64,000 nucleotides of DNA, from contig NZ_CBDEGB010000002.1 in NCBI RefSeq assembly GCF_965237655.1, forward strand, positions 1,984,001-2,048,000. Reading direction: 5' to 3'. The notes beneath the pieces were generated by a model. That model made no database searches. It saw only the letters and a list, made by a program, of their open reading frames with translations, and had not been told where the DNA came from. Origin of the DNA: Poriferisodalis sp965237655. Lineage in GTDB: Bacteria; Actinomycetota; Acidimicrobiia; Acidimicrobiales; Poriferisodalaceae. Shown in pieces: positions 26,047 to 35,107 of this stretch (positions within the stretch are counted from its first letter, which is position 1; every line of letters starts with the position of its first letter). Position numbers and translations under genes: made by a program.

Positions 26047-27291
26047 TCATTGTTCCGGCCCTTCCATCCCGAGCACGTCCATCATCTGGTCGACGTCCTT
26101 GTCACCGCGGCCCGAGAGGTTCATGAGCACTGTCTGGCCTTGGATTCTTGGCGCCTCGCGCACGATCCACGCGAGCGCATGTGCGCACTCCAGCGCCGGG
26201 ATGATGCCTTCGGACCGGCTCATCAGCGTGAACGCCTCGACCACCTCGTCGTCGGTCACACTCGGGTACTCGGCACGGCCGATCGTCGCCAGGTACGCGT
26301 GCTCGGGCCCGACGCCGGGGTAGTCCAGCCCGGCCGAAATCGACTCGGCTTCGAGCACCTGACCCACTTCGTCCTGCATGAGGTAGCTCGTCATGCCGTG
26401 GACCACTCCAGGCACGCCCCGTCCAACGGCTGCCCCGCCAGCGGGCTCGACACCCACAAGGCGGGCATCACCGTCAGCGAAGCCCGAGAAGATGCCGGCG
26501 GCGTTGCTGCCGCCGCCCACGCATGCCACCACGACATCGGGACTGCCGCCCATCAGATCCTTGCATTGGGCTGCAGCCTCGTCGCCAATCACGTGGTGGA
26601 AGGTGCGCACCATCCATGGGTATGGATGCGGGCCCATCACTGAACCGAGGCAGTAGTGCGTGTTCTCCACCGTGGCCACCCAGTCCCGCAGCGCCTCGTT
26701 GACGGCGTCCTTGAGCGTGCGGCTGCCCGAGTGCACGGCCTCCACCTCTGACCCCAGCAGCTGCATGCGGAACACGTTCAAGGCCTGACGGTTGACATCC
26801 ACCGCACCCATGTAGACCTTGCACTCCATCCCCAGCAGTGCGGCCGCTGTGGCCGTAGCAACGCCATGCTGGCCGGCCCCCGTTTCGGCGACGAGCCGGG
26901 TCTTGCCCATGCGCTGGGCCAGCAGTGCCTGTCCGATCACGTTGTTGATCTTGTGGGAACCGGTGTGGTTGAGATCCTCCCGCTTGGCCAACAAGCGCAC
27001 GCCGAGCTGGCGGGACAGATTGCTGCACTCGGTAAGCGGTGAGGGGCGGCCCCCGTAGTCGCGCAGCGTGGCCTCGAACTCGGCGATGAAGGCCGGGTCC
27101 ACCCAGGCCTCGCGAAACGCTGCTTCGAGTTCCTCGCACGCCGCGACCAGGGTCTCGGGAACGAATCGGCCTCCGAAGTCGCCGAAGCGGCCATCGGGTG
27201 TGGGCTCGCCCATGACCGACCTGATATTCGTCGTGGGCTCGCCTGTGACCGGCCTCGTGCCCGGCGTGGGCTCGCCCATTGCTGCTGCCAT
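26047..27291 (-). CDS. trpB: Tryptophan synthase beta subunit with repeated N-terminus
   Basis: 414 residues from ATG 27291. The PLP lysine is Lys114 in NHTGSHKINN, with the phosphate loop GGGSNAAG and ETGAGQHG. The N-terminus holds three 11-residue units (MGEPTPGTRPV, TGEPTTNIRSV, MGEPTPDGRFG) encoded by a 33-bp imperfect tandem repeat. Only the last unit leads into the normal start of the domain, DFGGRFVPETL. The original start was probably ATG 27213. Joins indole and serine. Lies between trpF and trpA. Confidence 0.97.
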   Translation of the reverse strand: MAAAMGEPTPGTRPVTGEPTTNIRSVMGEPTPDGRFGDFGGRFVPETLVAACEELEAAFREAWVDPAFIAEFEATLRDYGGRPSPLTECSNLSRQLGVRLLAKREDLNHTGSHKINNVIGQALLAQRMGKTRLVAETGAGQHGVATATAAALLGMECKVYMGAVDVNRQALNVFRMQLLGSEVEAVHSGSRTLKDAVNEALRDWVATVENTHYCLGSVMGPHPYPWMVRTFHHVIGDEAAAQCKDLMGGSPDVVVACVGGGSNAAGIFSGFADGDARLVGVEPAGGAAVGRGVPGVVHGMTSYLMQDEVGQVLEAESISAGLDYPGVGPEHAYLATIGRAEYPSVTDDEVVEAFTLMSRSEGIIPALECAHALAWIVREAPRIQGQTVLMNLSGRGDKDVDQMMDVLGMEGPEQ

Positions 27292-27298
27292 GTGGTCC
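27200..27298. repeat. 33-bp tandem repeat at the 5' end of trpB
   Basis: The core GTGGGCTCGCC recurs at 27200, 27233 and 27266, exactly 33 bases apart, with partly conserved spacers. Each unit encodes about 11 residues beginning with a GEPT motif on the minus strand, and two of the three units carry an ATG in the same position. It looks like tandem growth of the translation-start region. Confidence 0.8.
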
Positions 27299-27303
27299 CT
27301 CGC

Positions 27304-27975
27304 TCAGTCGTCACGCCAGTCGTACGGCGCCGAACCCGGCATCTGCACCTCGTCAGTGTCGTCGTACAACGCCCCTGCGTCATTGGCGTTCGCAATGAAT
27401 TCGCGCATCTTGAGTACGTCCTTGCGGCCCGGCTCTGACTCGACGCCCGAGGCCGCATCGACTCCCCAGGGACGCACGATCTCGATGGCTTGGGCCACGT
27501 TGGAGGGGCGCAGCCCGCCAGCCAGCAGCAGCCTGATGCCGCGATCGCGGCCCTCCAGTTGACGCCAGTCGAAGACGCGTCCACTGCCAGGTTCGGAGCC
27601 GTCCAGCATGAGCACCGAGGCGCCGTAGTCGCGCACTCGCTCCACGTTGGGATCGCCTGCCACGAACGCCTTGATGAGTCCCGGCACGCGCTCGGCGATC
27701 CAGCGGCTGTCGGCGGCGGTCTCGTTGCCATGCAGCTGTGCCAAGCGCAGGCCTGCTCCGTCCATCACCTGTACGACGCGCTCCGGCAGCTCATTGCGGA
27801 AGACGCCGACCGTGACGATCCCTCCGGGCAACCGGCGCACGATGTCACGCGCGAGTCGCGGAGAGATCTGGCGAGGCGAGCCCGGCACGAAGTTGAAGCC
27901 GACCGCGTCTGCGCCCATGCCCACGGCTACCAGCGCGTCCTCCTCGTTGGTGACACCGCAGATCTTTACGAACAC
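27304..27975 (-). CDS. trpF: Phosphoribosylanthranilate isomerase
   Basis: 223 residues. FVKICGVTNEEDA has the catalytic Cys, followed by GFNFVPGSPRQI, QLHGNE, and a C-terminal phosphate-binding region GLRPSNVAQAI with GVDAASGVES. It performs the Amadori rearrangement in tryptophan synthesis. It lies 12 bases upstream of trpB on the same strand. Length is normal. Confidence 0.96.
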   Translation of the reverse strand: MFVKICGVTNEEDALVAVGMGADAVGFNFVPGSPRQISPRLARDIVRRLPGGIVTVGVFRNELPERVVQVMDGAGLRLAQLHGNETAADSRWIAERVPGLIKAFVAGDPNVERVRDYGASVLMLDGSEPGSGRVFDWRQLEGRDRGIRLLLAGGLRPSNVAQAIEIVRPWGVDAASGVESEPGRKDVLKMREFIANANDAGALYDDTDEVQMPGSAPYDWRDD

Positions 27976-28039
27976 GTCAGGTGACCTCTCGCCGCTTGGG
28001 GGCCCTGGGTCATCGGGCGCTGGGGCATCGGGCCCAGCG

Positions 28040-28354
28040 TCAGAAGTCGACGCCTTTGGCGACGATCGGGTCCAGGAAGATGAGCTCGGGCCGGCCCGCC
28101 ATGTAATCGCGCATTGCCCGTCCGAAGACCTTCATCTCCTCCGAACCGCCATGCGATTCAAGCGCGGATTGGTCGGTGTACAGCTCGTAGAACCACACGA
28201 CATCGGCATCGTTCTGGTCCTTGTGCGCGGCATAGACCTCGGTGCCCGGTTCTCCGGCAGCGTTGCTCATGCCGATGTCGGCAATCACGGCGAGCAGATC
28301 ATCGCGCTTTCCTGGTTGGGCGGTCAGCTTGGCCAGCAGTGCGGTCTTTGCCAT
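28040..28354 (-). CDS. Antibiotic biosynthesis monooxygenase (ABM)-domain protein
   Basis: 104 residues, a single dimeric alpha+beta barrel: MAKTALLAKLTAQPGKRDDL, VWFYELYTDQSALESHGG, MRDYMAG. Members are quinol or heme-independent monooxygenases, or LsrG-like isomerases. It sits between ygfZ and trpF on the same strand with 60-90 base gaps. A link with tryptophan synthesis is not expected, and it may simply be carried in the unit. Confidence 0.8.
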   Translation of the reverse strand: MAKTALLAKLTAQPGKRDDLLAVIADIGMSNAAGEPGTEVYAAHKDQNDADVVWFYELYTDQSALESHGGSEEMKVFGRAMRDYMAGRPELIFLDPIVAKGVDF

Positions 28355-28443
28355 GTCGAAACTCCCTGCGATCCAGTCGTGTCAGCGACAGCCTGCGAGC
28401 GTACCGGTGAGGGCCTCTGGGCGGGCCGATCAACAGGGCTCCG

Positions 28444-29325
28444 TCAGAACAGCTCAGCGAGCAGGACCGGCTCGCCAGCCTTCGTGTATGCCGTGTTGCC
28501 GGCATCCCGGCGCGCCAGCACGAACCCCACCACGGCGTCACCGAGCACTGCCGCATTCCGCACGGTGGCAACCGCAGTGCCAGTGCCGTCGTGCAAGTGA
28601 TCGTCGGGCGCGAGCGGAACGGAAGCCCGGAGCCGGCACACGCTGCGGCGTCCACCTGCCCGCGAGTCGATCCGCTCGACCAATTCCTGGCCGCGGTAGC
28701 AGCCCTTGGTGAACGACGCCGCGCGATCCACGAGTCCGGTCTCGTTGGGAATGTCGCCAGACAGGATCTCTGTGCCCATCGCAGGCAAGCCGAATGCCAT
28801 GCGCAATATGTCGTACTCGTCTGCGGAGATGACCTCCACAGCTGCGAAGTCGGGCCTCTCCGCACTCTGTGTCGGTGCCAGGACGTCGAACCCGGATGCA
28901 AGCGGCCAATTCGAACGCCGCACAACGAGCGACGGCGATGCCGTTGCGTCGTTCACGGCGTCTTGCAGTGCGTCGACGGCTGAAGCGGGACCTCGAAGCG
29001 AGTGCATCTGCCACTGCTGGAAGGTGATCTCAACTCGGGTGCGCAGCTTGAAGCGCTCCAGTGACGTGGCCATGGCCTCACCGAAGCCGGGCTCAGTGTC
29101 GGCGACGTAGGTGTCGGGTCCCGTACGGCAGATGTCGAAGAGTGCTTCAACGCGCCCCCGCGGTTCCAGCAGGAACGACAGGGTGCTCTCGCCCAGGTCC
29201 AGCGCCGTCACGTCGGCAGAGATCTGGCCGTGGAGATACACGGCCGCCTCAGGTCCGGACACCACAACGACGTCGCGCGGGATGGTCGCCACAACAAGCC
29301 GATCAAGCTGAGGCTGCAGGGTCAT
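28444..29325 (-). CDS. ygfZ: YgfZ/GcvT-like folate-binding protein
   Basis: 293 residues. The diagnostic motif KGCYRGQELVERIDSRAG with the conserved Cys is present near residue 195, and the N-terminal domain (VSGPEAAVYLHGQISADVTAL) is typical. YgfZ-type proteins use tetrahydrofolate to help assemble or repair Fe-S clusters in certain enzymes. Its ATG overlaps the trpEG stop by 4 bases, so it is translated together with anthranilate synthase. Confidence 0.9.
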   Translation of the reverse strand: MTLQPQLDRLVVATIPRDVVVVSGPEAAVYLHGQISADVTALDLGESTLSFLLEPRGRVEALFDICRTGPDTYVADTEPGFGEAMATSLERFKLRTRVEITFQQWQMHSLRGPASAVDALQDAVNDATASPSLVVRRSNWPLASGFDVLAPTQSAERPDFAAVEVISADEYDILRMAFGLPAMGTEILSGDIPNETGLVDRAASFTKGCYRGQELVERIDSRAGGRRSVCRLRASVPLAPDDHLHDGTGTAVATVRNAAVLGDAVVGFVLARRDAGNTAYTKAGEPVLLAELF

Positions 29326-31511
29326 CCGTTCCTCCAGCCGGGCACCAGCCGATCCACTGCATTGCGAATCAGCGCGAGCCCGACACCGTCGTCGAGCGAC
29401 ATGATCGACTCGGGGTGGAACTGCACCGCCGCGACGGGCAGTTCACGATGCTCCACGGCCATCACGATGTCGTCGTCGAGGCTCACTGCGGTCACTTCCA
29501 GCACGTCAGGCACCTCAGCACGATGGGCGAACAGCGAGTGATAGCGGCCCGCCCGGAACTCCTTCGGCAAACCGTCGAGCAACTGCCCGCCGAGGGTGCG
29601 GATGGCAGAGGGCTTGCCGTGCATCGGCGTGGACAGCTGCCCGAGTTCGCCCCCGAAGTACTCCACGATCCCCTGCAGGCCCAAACAAACACCGAAGAGC
29701 GGCAGGCCGGCATCGATCGTGGCGCGCACCACAGGGCCGATGCCGAAGTCGTCGGGGCGGCCCGGACCCGGCGACAGCACCACGAGGTCGAACTCGTCGG
29801 CACTGATCTCCGCTGCCGGGAATCCAGCCCTGCGCGTCAGCACAGTGGCACCGGTCTGGCGCAGGTAGTTCGCGAGCGTGTGCACGAACGAGTCCATGTG
29901 GTCGACGAGCAGGACGCGCCGATGTCTCTGCTGGACTGCAACAGCCCCCGCGGCCGGTGCCGAGCGCGGCCGCCGGATCGCGTCGAGGAATGCGGATGCC
30001 TTCAGCTCGGTCTCGGACTCCTCATCGTCGGGAACTGAGTCCCACAACAACGTGGCGCCTACCCGCACCTCAGCGTGGCCGTCCGTCACCCGGATAGTGC
30101 GCAGCGTGAGCCCCGTATTCAGGCTGCCGTCGAATCCGACCTTGCCGACCGCGCCGCCGTACCAAGCCCGGGCGGTGCGCTCGTGTTGCTCGAGGAACAT
30201 CATCGCCGCCGTCTTGGGTGCACCGGTCACCGTCACCGCCCACGTATGGGACAGGAAGGCGTCCAGCGCATCGAATTCGGGGCGCAAGCGGCCTTCCACA
30301 TGGTCGACGGTGTGGATGAGGCGCGAGTACATCTCGATCTGGCGGCGACCGATCACCCTCACCGAGCCGGGCACGCAGATGCGGCTCTTGTCGTTGCGAT
30401 CCACGTCGGTGCACATCGTCAGCTCGGACTCATCCTTCGCCGAGTTGAGCAACGCCAAGATCTGCGAGGCATCGTCGATGGGATCCTGACCGCGAGCGAT
30501 GGTGCCCGAGATGGGGCAGGTCTCGACGCGGTCGCCCTCGACACGCACGTACATCTCCGGGGAGGCTCCCACCAGCCACTCGCCGGATGTGCCAGCATTG
30601 CCCAGGTTGATGAGAAATCCGTATGGCGATGGGTTTTGCTCCTTAAGACGGCGAAACAGCTCCGAGGGCGGTTCGACGCACGGCTCAGAGAACATCTGGC
30701 TGCTGACAACCTCGAACAGGTCGCCCCGGGCGAAGTATTCGCGTGCAGCCCGCACGCCGGCCGAATAGCCGCCCGGCTCGTGGTCCCGGCGCGCTTCGAG
30801 GTCGAGATCAGGCTCGTACGGGACGCGCTGGCCGCCGCCCGCGAGCCCGGCAGTGCTGCGACCAGCCGCGGCGAACTCGTAACGCAGTCGCTGCGCAATT
30901 CCGCCTTGGTGATCCACGATGAGCAGGTCGTCTGGCAGGTACAGCACCAGATCGCGCTGGTGGGATGGGCGCGGCAGCGTCAGGGCAATGGGCTCAAACT
31001 GGAAGGCGAGGTCGTAGCCGAATGCGCCGTAGAGGCCCAGGTGCGGGTCGTCGCAGCTGAACAGGTCGACCAAGGACCGCACGACCGTGAACGTGGACGG
31101 CTGGCGGCTGCGCTCCTCTTCCGCAAAACGCCGGTCCGGACGCTCAATCGTGCAGGCCACTTCGCCGCCACGGTTGCTCAGGTCGTGTCGCAAGTCGACG
31201 ACCCCCGCAGCTGCTCCCAGCGCCGCCAGCGCCTTATGGATCGGCTCGAGCAGCACTGTGCCCCGTTCATTCAACGCCCGCACCGATACGTCCTGGGCCC
31301 GGCTGGTGATGACCAGCGGCGGATCGGTGAAACCCATGTCCCAGCGGGTATAGCGACCGGGATACTCGTAGCTCGACGAGAGCAGCACGCCCCGGGCCTC
31401 GTCCAGCCGGTCCACGAGATCTTCGACCTCAGCAATGCCGTCCACGGTGGTCGTAGCCAGCGAGATCGTGATGCCCCCGACGGTGCGAAATTGCGTGTCG
31501 GCGGTGGTCAT
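29322..31511 (-). CDS. trpE: Anthranilate synthase, fused TrpE-TrpG
   Basis: 729 residues. Residues 1-about 510 are the chorismate-binding component (YEYPGRYTRWDMGF, SPEMYVRVEGDRVETCPISG, VDRNDKSRI, SHTWAVTVTGAPK, WYGGAVGKVGFDG). Residues about 535-729 are a class I glutamine amidotransferase (VVLSPGPGRP, FGVCLGLQGI with nucleophile Cys, VQFHPESIM). This is the TrpE(G) arrangement known from Rhizobium and Azospirillum, not a separate TrpE and TrpG. It makes anthranilate from chorismate and glutamine. First gene of the trp unit; the trpEG stop couples to ygfZ. Confidence 0.94.
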   Translation of the reverse strand: MTTADTQFRTVGGITISLATTTVDGIAEVEDLVDRLDEARGVLLSSSYEYPGRYTRWDMGFTDPPLVITSRAQDVSVRALNERGTVLLEPIHKALAALGAAAGVVDLRHDLSNRGGEVACTIERPDRRFAEEERSRQPSTFTVVRSLVDLFSCDDPHLGLYGAFGYDLAFQFEPIALTLPRPSHQRDLVLYLPDDLLIVDHQGGIAQRLRYEFAAAGRSTAGLAGGGQRVPYEPDLDLEARRDHEPGGYSAGVRAAREYFARGDLFEVVSSQMFSEPCVEPPSELFRRLKEQNPSPYGFLINLGNAGTSGEWLVGASPEMYVRVEGDRVETCPISGTIARGQDPIDDASQILALLNSAKDESELTMCTDVDRNDKSRICVPGSVRVIGRRQIEMYSRLIHTVDHVEGRLRPEFDALDAFLSHTWAVTVTGAPKTAAMMFLEQHERTARAWYGGAVGKVGFDGSLNTGLTLRTIRVTDGHAEVRVGATLLWDSVPDDEESETELKASAFLDAIRRPRSAPAAGAVAVQQRHRRVLLVDHMDSFVHTLANYLRQTGATVLTRRAGFPAAEISADEFDLVVLSPGPGRPDDFGIGPVVRATIDAGLPLFGVCLGLQGIVEYFGGELGQLSTPMHGKPSAIRTLGGQLLDGLPKEFRAGRYHSLFAHRAEVPDVLEVTAVSLDDDIVMAVEHRELPVAAVQFHPESIMSLDDGVGLALIRNAVDRLVPGWRNG

Positions 31512-31532
31512 AGGTCCAGGGTCACCGTTTGG

Positions 31533-31976
31533 TCACAAGTACAGGCCGGTGCTGCCTGGCTCGATCCGGGGCGCCGCGATGGCGTGAACATCCCGCTCAC
31601 GCAGGATCAGGAAGTCGTCCCCGTGTACCTCGACCTCATGGCGGTCCTCGGGGCTGAACAGCACCCGGTCGCCCTCCTGGGCGCTGCGGACGTTCGGCCC
31701 CGCGCCGACGACCTCGGCCCACACGAGGCGCTTATTCTGCTGCGCCGTCGCCGGGATGAGAATCCCGCCGCTGGTGCGCCGCTCCGATCCATCGTTGGGG
31801 AGTCGCACCAACAGGCGGTCGTGCAGCATCTTGATCGGCCGCCGCTCGTCGTCGTCGTGGTCGACCGCAACGGGCGTCTTGGCCTTGCGAGCACCGGTCT
31901 TCGGACTCTTTGAGGGTCGGGCGGCCTTGGTCGCCGATCCGGTCCCGTGCTCATTGTTTGTCTCAGGAGCACTCAC
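31533..31976 (-). CDS. GroES-like co-chaperonin with N-terminal extension
   Basis: 147 residues if read from GTG 31976. The Cpn10 fold occupies residues about 53-140: MLHDRLLVRLPNDGSE, the mobile-loop segment RRTSGGILIPATAQQNK, then VVGAGPNVRSAQEGDRVLFS and DFLILRERDVHAI. The first 50 residues are rich in Lys, Ser and Asp and look disordered. No groEL is adjacent. Normal GroES is about 97 residues, so this is a divergent paralogue or the start lies further in. It is divergent from an alpha/beta hydrolase gene. Confidence 0.75.
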   Translation of the reverse strand: MSAPETNNEHGTGSATKAARPSKSPKTGARKAKTPVAVDHDDDERRPIKMLHDRLLVRLPNDGSERRTSGGILIPATAQQNKRLVWAEVVGAGPNVRSAQEGDRVLFSPEDRHEVEVHGDDFLILRERDVHAIAAPRIEPGSTGLYL

Positions 31977-32001
31977 CGCCCGCACGGTACCGTTCACCAG
32001 C

Positions 32002-32667
32002 GTGAATGACGCAGCGAATTCAGCGGTCGCACCCCAGCCAATCGCCGTGGCGGCGTCCGATGGCACCGAGCTCGAAGCCGAGCTGGCTTGGCCATCCGCA
32101 GCCACCGCTGTGGTTGTGCTGTCGCACCCGCACCCGCTGTATGGCGGGGACATGTGGAACCCGCTCATCGACCATCTCTTCAGAGCTCTGCCCGCGGCCG
32201 GCGTCGCAGCGCTTCGCTACAACTTCCGCGGCGCCGGCAGTTCCGGCGGCAGTCACGACGATGGAAAGGCGGAGCAGCTCGACGCGGCAGCAGCGTTCGA
32301 CGCGGCAGCGCGCCTGGCAACGGAGCAACCCGGCAGCGATCCCCCGCCGCCGGTCGTGTCAGCAGGCTGGTCCTTCGGCGGCGACGTTTCCCTCGCGGCC
32401 CATCACGACCATCTGGCGGCGTGGATCGGAATTGCGGCGCCTCTGAGGATTGTGGACCCGGCCACAATGTCGTCCCCGATCGACCCGCGTCCCAAGCTGC
32501 TCCTGGTGCCCCAGCACGATCAGTTCCGCTCTCCCGCCGAGGCCGCTGAGATCACCCAGCACTGGGTGAATTCCCAGCTTGAAGTGATCGCAGGCGGCGA
32601 TCACTTCCTGATGGGTCATGCCCGGGCGGTCACCGAAGAGATCACTTCGTTCGTTGCCGGCCTGTAG
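32002..32667 (+). CDS. Alpha/beta hydrolase (dienelactone hydrolase / serine aminopeptidase-like)
   Basis: 221 residues from GTG 32002. The order is LSHPHPLYGGDMWNPLIDHL (oxyanion region), YNFRGAGSSGG, nucleophile elbow AGWSFGGD (Ser), PKLLLVPQHDQFRSP (acid) and GGDHFLMG (His). This is the compact COG2945-type hydrolase. Its substrate is unknown. It is divergent from the GroES-like gene (25-base gap) and convergent with the acyl-CoA synthetase gene. Confidence 0.82.
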   Translation: MNDAANSAVAPQPIAVAASDGTELEAELAWPSAATAVVVLSHPHPLYGGDMWNPLIDHLFRALPAAGVAALRYNFRGAGSSGGSHDDGKAEQLDAAAAFDAAARLATEQPGSDPPPPVVSAGWSFGGDVSLAAHHDHLAAWIGIAAPLRIVDPATMSSPIDPRPKLLLVPQHDQFRSPAEAAEITQHWVNSQLEVIAGGDHFLMGHARAVTEEITSFVAGL

Positions 32668-32679
32668 CAACGCCGGGGC

Positions 32680-34236
32680 CTACACGATGCGGGAGGGCCG
32701 GTCGCCCCAGTACTCGTCTCGCAGGATGCGCTTGTAGAGCTTGCCAGTGGGAAGGCGGGGCAGCTCGTCCCGGAAGTCAACCGAACGCGGCATCTTGTAG
32801 CCCGAGATGTGCTCGCGGCAATACGCCAGCAGTTCGGACGCCAAAGCATCGCTCGCCTCGACACCTGCGATCGGCTGCACGACGGCCTTCACCTCTTCGC
32901 CGAAGTCGTCGTTGGGCACACCGAACACCGCCACGTCGGCAACCTTGGGGTGCAGTATCAGGCAGTCCTCGATCTCTTGGGGGTAGATGTTGACCCCGCC
33001 CGAGATGATCATGAAGGCCTTGCGGTCGGTCAGGTAGAGATAGCCGTCTTCATCGACGCGTCCGACATCGCCGAGCGTTGACCACAGCTGGTGTTCAGCG
33101 TGGCGGGAATCAGCGGTCTTGTCCGGATCGTTGTGGTATTCGAACGCCGGTATCTCCCGCTCGAAGTAGATGGTGCCTGACTCGCCCACTGGCAGCTCGT
33201 TGCCTTCGTCGTCGCAGATGTGAATGACCCCGATGAGCGGCTTGCCCACCGTGCCTGGGCGCTCGAGCCATTCTGGCGAGTTCACGTAGCAGAAGCCGTT
33301 CAGCTCAGTGCCGGCGTAGTACTCGTGCAGGATCGGCCCCCACCATTCGATCATCTGACGCTTGACCTCGATCGGGCAGGGCGCTGCGGCATGCACGGCG
33401 ACCTGATGGCTCGACAGGTCGTGGCGGGTGCGGGCGTCGGGGGGCAGCTTCAGCATCCGGCTGAACATGGTCGGCACCCACTGGCTGTGCGTGACGCGGT
33501 ACCGCTCGATGTACGAGAGCGCCTCGGCGGCATCGAATCGGTCCATGACCACAGCCGTGCCACCCATCGACTGGGTGCCGGTCGTGAACGACAACGGTGC
33601 CGAGTGGTACAGCGGCGCGGGCGACAGATAGACGCTTCGGTCGCCGATGCCGAAAATGCCTCCAACGAGCCCGACGCCGATCAGGTCAGGATCGGTGATC
33701 GACGTACCGTCGAGCGGTCGCATGATGCCCTTCGGCCGACCGGTGGTGCCCGAGCTGTAGAGCATTGCCGAACCGCGTGGCTGGGAGGCGAGCGGCTCCG
33801 CGGGGTGGGCCGCAATCGCATCGGTGAACGAGTCGAAGCCGTCGACGGCCTCGTCCAGCATGAGCCGAACGTCGCAGTCGCCGATGAGCGGGAGCATCTC
33901 GGTTGCAGCCTCAGCAACCGTCGGCGACGCCACCAGAACCCGAGCGCCGCAGTCGTTGACGATGAACGCCGCCTCTTCCGCAGTCAGGTACCGGTTGACC
34001 GTCGTGAAGTACAGACCGCTGCGCATAGCACCCCAGTAGGCGTCGAAGTAGCCGATGTTGTTGTCGGCGAAGATCGCCACATGGTCGCCAGGGCGCAGAC
34101 CCGCTGTCCACATGAGCTGGGCAAACTGTGAGCTGCGGGCTTCGAGCTCGCCGAAGGTCCGTACCTGACCGTCGCGGGCCATGATCACGGCGGGACGGTC
34201 AGGATCGGTCTTCGAGAACGTGCCGGGATAGCTCAT
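32680..34236 (-). CDS. Acyl-CoA synthetase (AMP-forming, ANL superfamily)
   Basis: 518 residues. The adenylate-forming motifs are in order: P-loop-like MLYSSGTTGRPKGIM, YYAGTELNGF, GDVGRVDEDGYLYLTDRKA with the hinge and GGVNIYPQEIEDCL, and the catalytic Lys in LPTGKLYKRIL near the C-terminus. It activates a carboxylic acid to its CoA thioester. It lies downstream of hisF (79-base gap) on the same strand and is probably a separate unit. The chain-length preference is not evident. Confidence 0.92.
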   Translation of the reverse strand: MSYPGTFSKTDPDRPAVIMARDGQVRTFGELEARSSQFAQLMWTAGLRPGDHVAIFADNNIGYFDAYWGAMRSGLYFTTVNRYLTAEEAAFIVNDCGARVLVASPTVAEAATEMLPLIGDCDVRLMLDEAVDGFDSFTDAIAAHPAEPLASQPRGSAMLYSSGTTGRPKGIMRPLDGTSITDPDLIGVGLVGGIFGIGDRSVYLSPAPLYHSAPLSFTTGTQSMGGTAVVMDRFDAAEALSYIERYRVTHSQWVPTMFSRMLKLPPDARTRHDLSSHQVAVHAAAPCPIEVKRQMIEWWGPILHEYYAGTELNGFCYVNSPEWLERPGTVGKPLIGVIHICDDEGNELPVGESGTIYFEREIPAFEYHNDPDKTADSRHAEHQLWSTLGDVGRVDEDGYLYLTDRKAFMIISGGVNIYPQEIEDCLILHPKVADVAVFGVPNDDFGEEVKAVVQPIAGVEASDALASELLAYCREHISGYKMPRSVDFRDELPRLPTGKLYKRILRDEYWGDRPSRIV

Positions 34237-34314
34237 AGTGCCGAAGCTACTTCGGCGCCTTCAAGTACAGACTGAAGCTATCCGGCGTCCTCGCACTCCG
34301 GCCTGAAGCGAAGG

Positions 34315-35097
34315 TCAGTCAGACGGAGGGCGAACGGCAACGCCTGCATCCAGGAGGGCCCGTTTGGCGTCGGTGATGGTGTGCTCACCGAAGTGGAAGA
34401 TCGACGCAGCCAGAACAGCATCGGCGCCGGCAATCACAGCGCCGTCCACCAAGTGCTGGAGCGTGCCGACGCCGCCGCTGGCCACGACAGGGATACCGAC
34501 GGCGTCGACGACCGCCCGGGTGAGCTCCAGGTCGAAGCCCGCCTTGGTGCCGTCGGCGTCCATAGAGGTCAGCAGGATCTCGCCGGCCCCCAACTCGGCT
34601 ACTCGACGTACCCATTCCAGCGCGTCGATGCCAGCGTCCTCGCGCCCGCCCTTGACATAGACATTCCACGTCGTGTTCCCGTTTACATCGGCAGGGTTCG
34701 ACTTGGCGTCCACGGCCACCACGGCGCACTGGCTGCCGAACTCGTCGGCAATCTCGCGCACCAATTCGGGGCGGGCCACGGCGGCCGAGTTGACAGACAC
34801 CTTGTCAGCGCCCACCCGCAGCAGGGCCCGGGCATCGTCGACGGTACGGATGCCGCCACCAATCGTGAAGGGAATGAACACCTCCTCGGCGGCGTGGCGG
34901 GCGAGCTCGATGATGGTGTCGCGGTCGTGAGCGGAAGCGGTGATGTCGAGAAAGACGATCTCGTCGGCGCCTTGTCGGTCGTAGGCGGCCGCCAGCTCGA
35001 CTGGATCGCCTGCGTCTCGCAGGCCGACGAAGTTGACGCCTTTGACGACCCGCCCGTCGTCCACGTCCAGGCAGGGAATGACCCGCACGGTCTTCAT
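34315..35097 (-). CDS. hisF: Imidazole glycerol phosphate synthase, cyclase subunit
   Basis: 260 residues from ATG 35097. Catalytic Asp11 in VIPCLDVDDGRVVKG and Asp in the VAVDAKSNP region, with the phosphate-binding GGIRTVDDA and ASGGVGTLQH loops. It uses ammonia from HisH to form the imidazole ring and AICAR. Last histidine gene of the operon, 10 bases after hisA. Confidence 0.97.
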   Translation of the reverse strand: MKTVRVIPCLDVDDGRVVKGVNFVGLRDAGDPVELAAAYDRQGADEIVFLDITASAHDRDTIIELARHAAEEVFIPFTIGGGIRTVDDARALLRVGADKVSVNSAAVARPELVREIADEFGSQCAVVAVDAKSNPADVNGNTTWNVYVKGGREDAGIDALEWVRRVAELGAGEILLTSMDADGTKAGFDLELTRAVVDAVGIPVVASGGVGTLQHLVDGAVIAGADAVLAASIFHFGEHTITDAKRALLDAGVAVRPPSD

Positions 35098-35107
35098 GAG
35101 AAAGCCC

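Noticed and set aside
30075..31913. Long plus-strand frame opposite trpEG and the GroES-like gene
   Set aside because: It is antisense of trpEG, His/Gln/Val/Arg-rich with no motifs; typical of high-GC codon-position bias.
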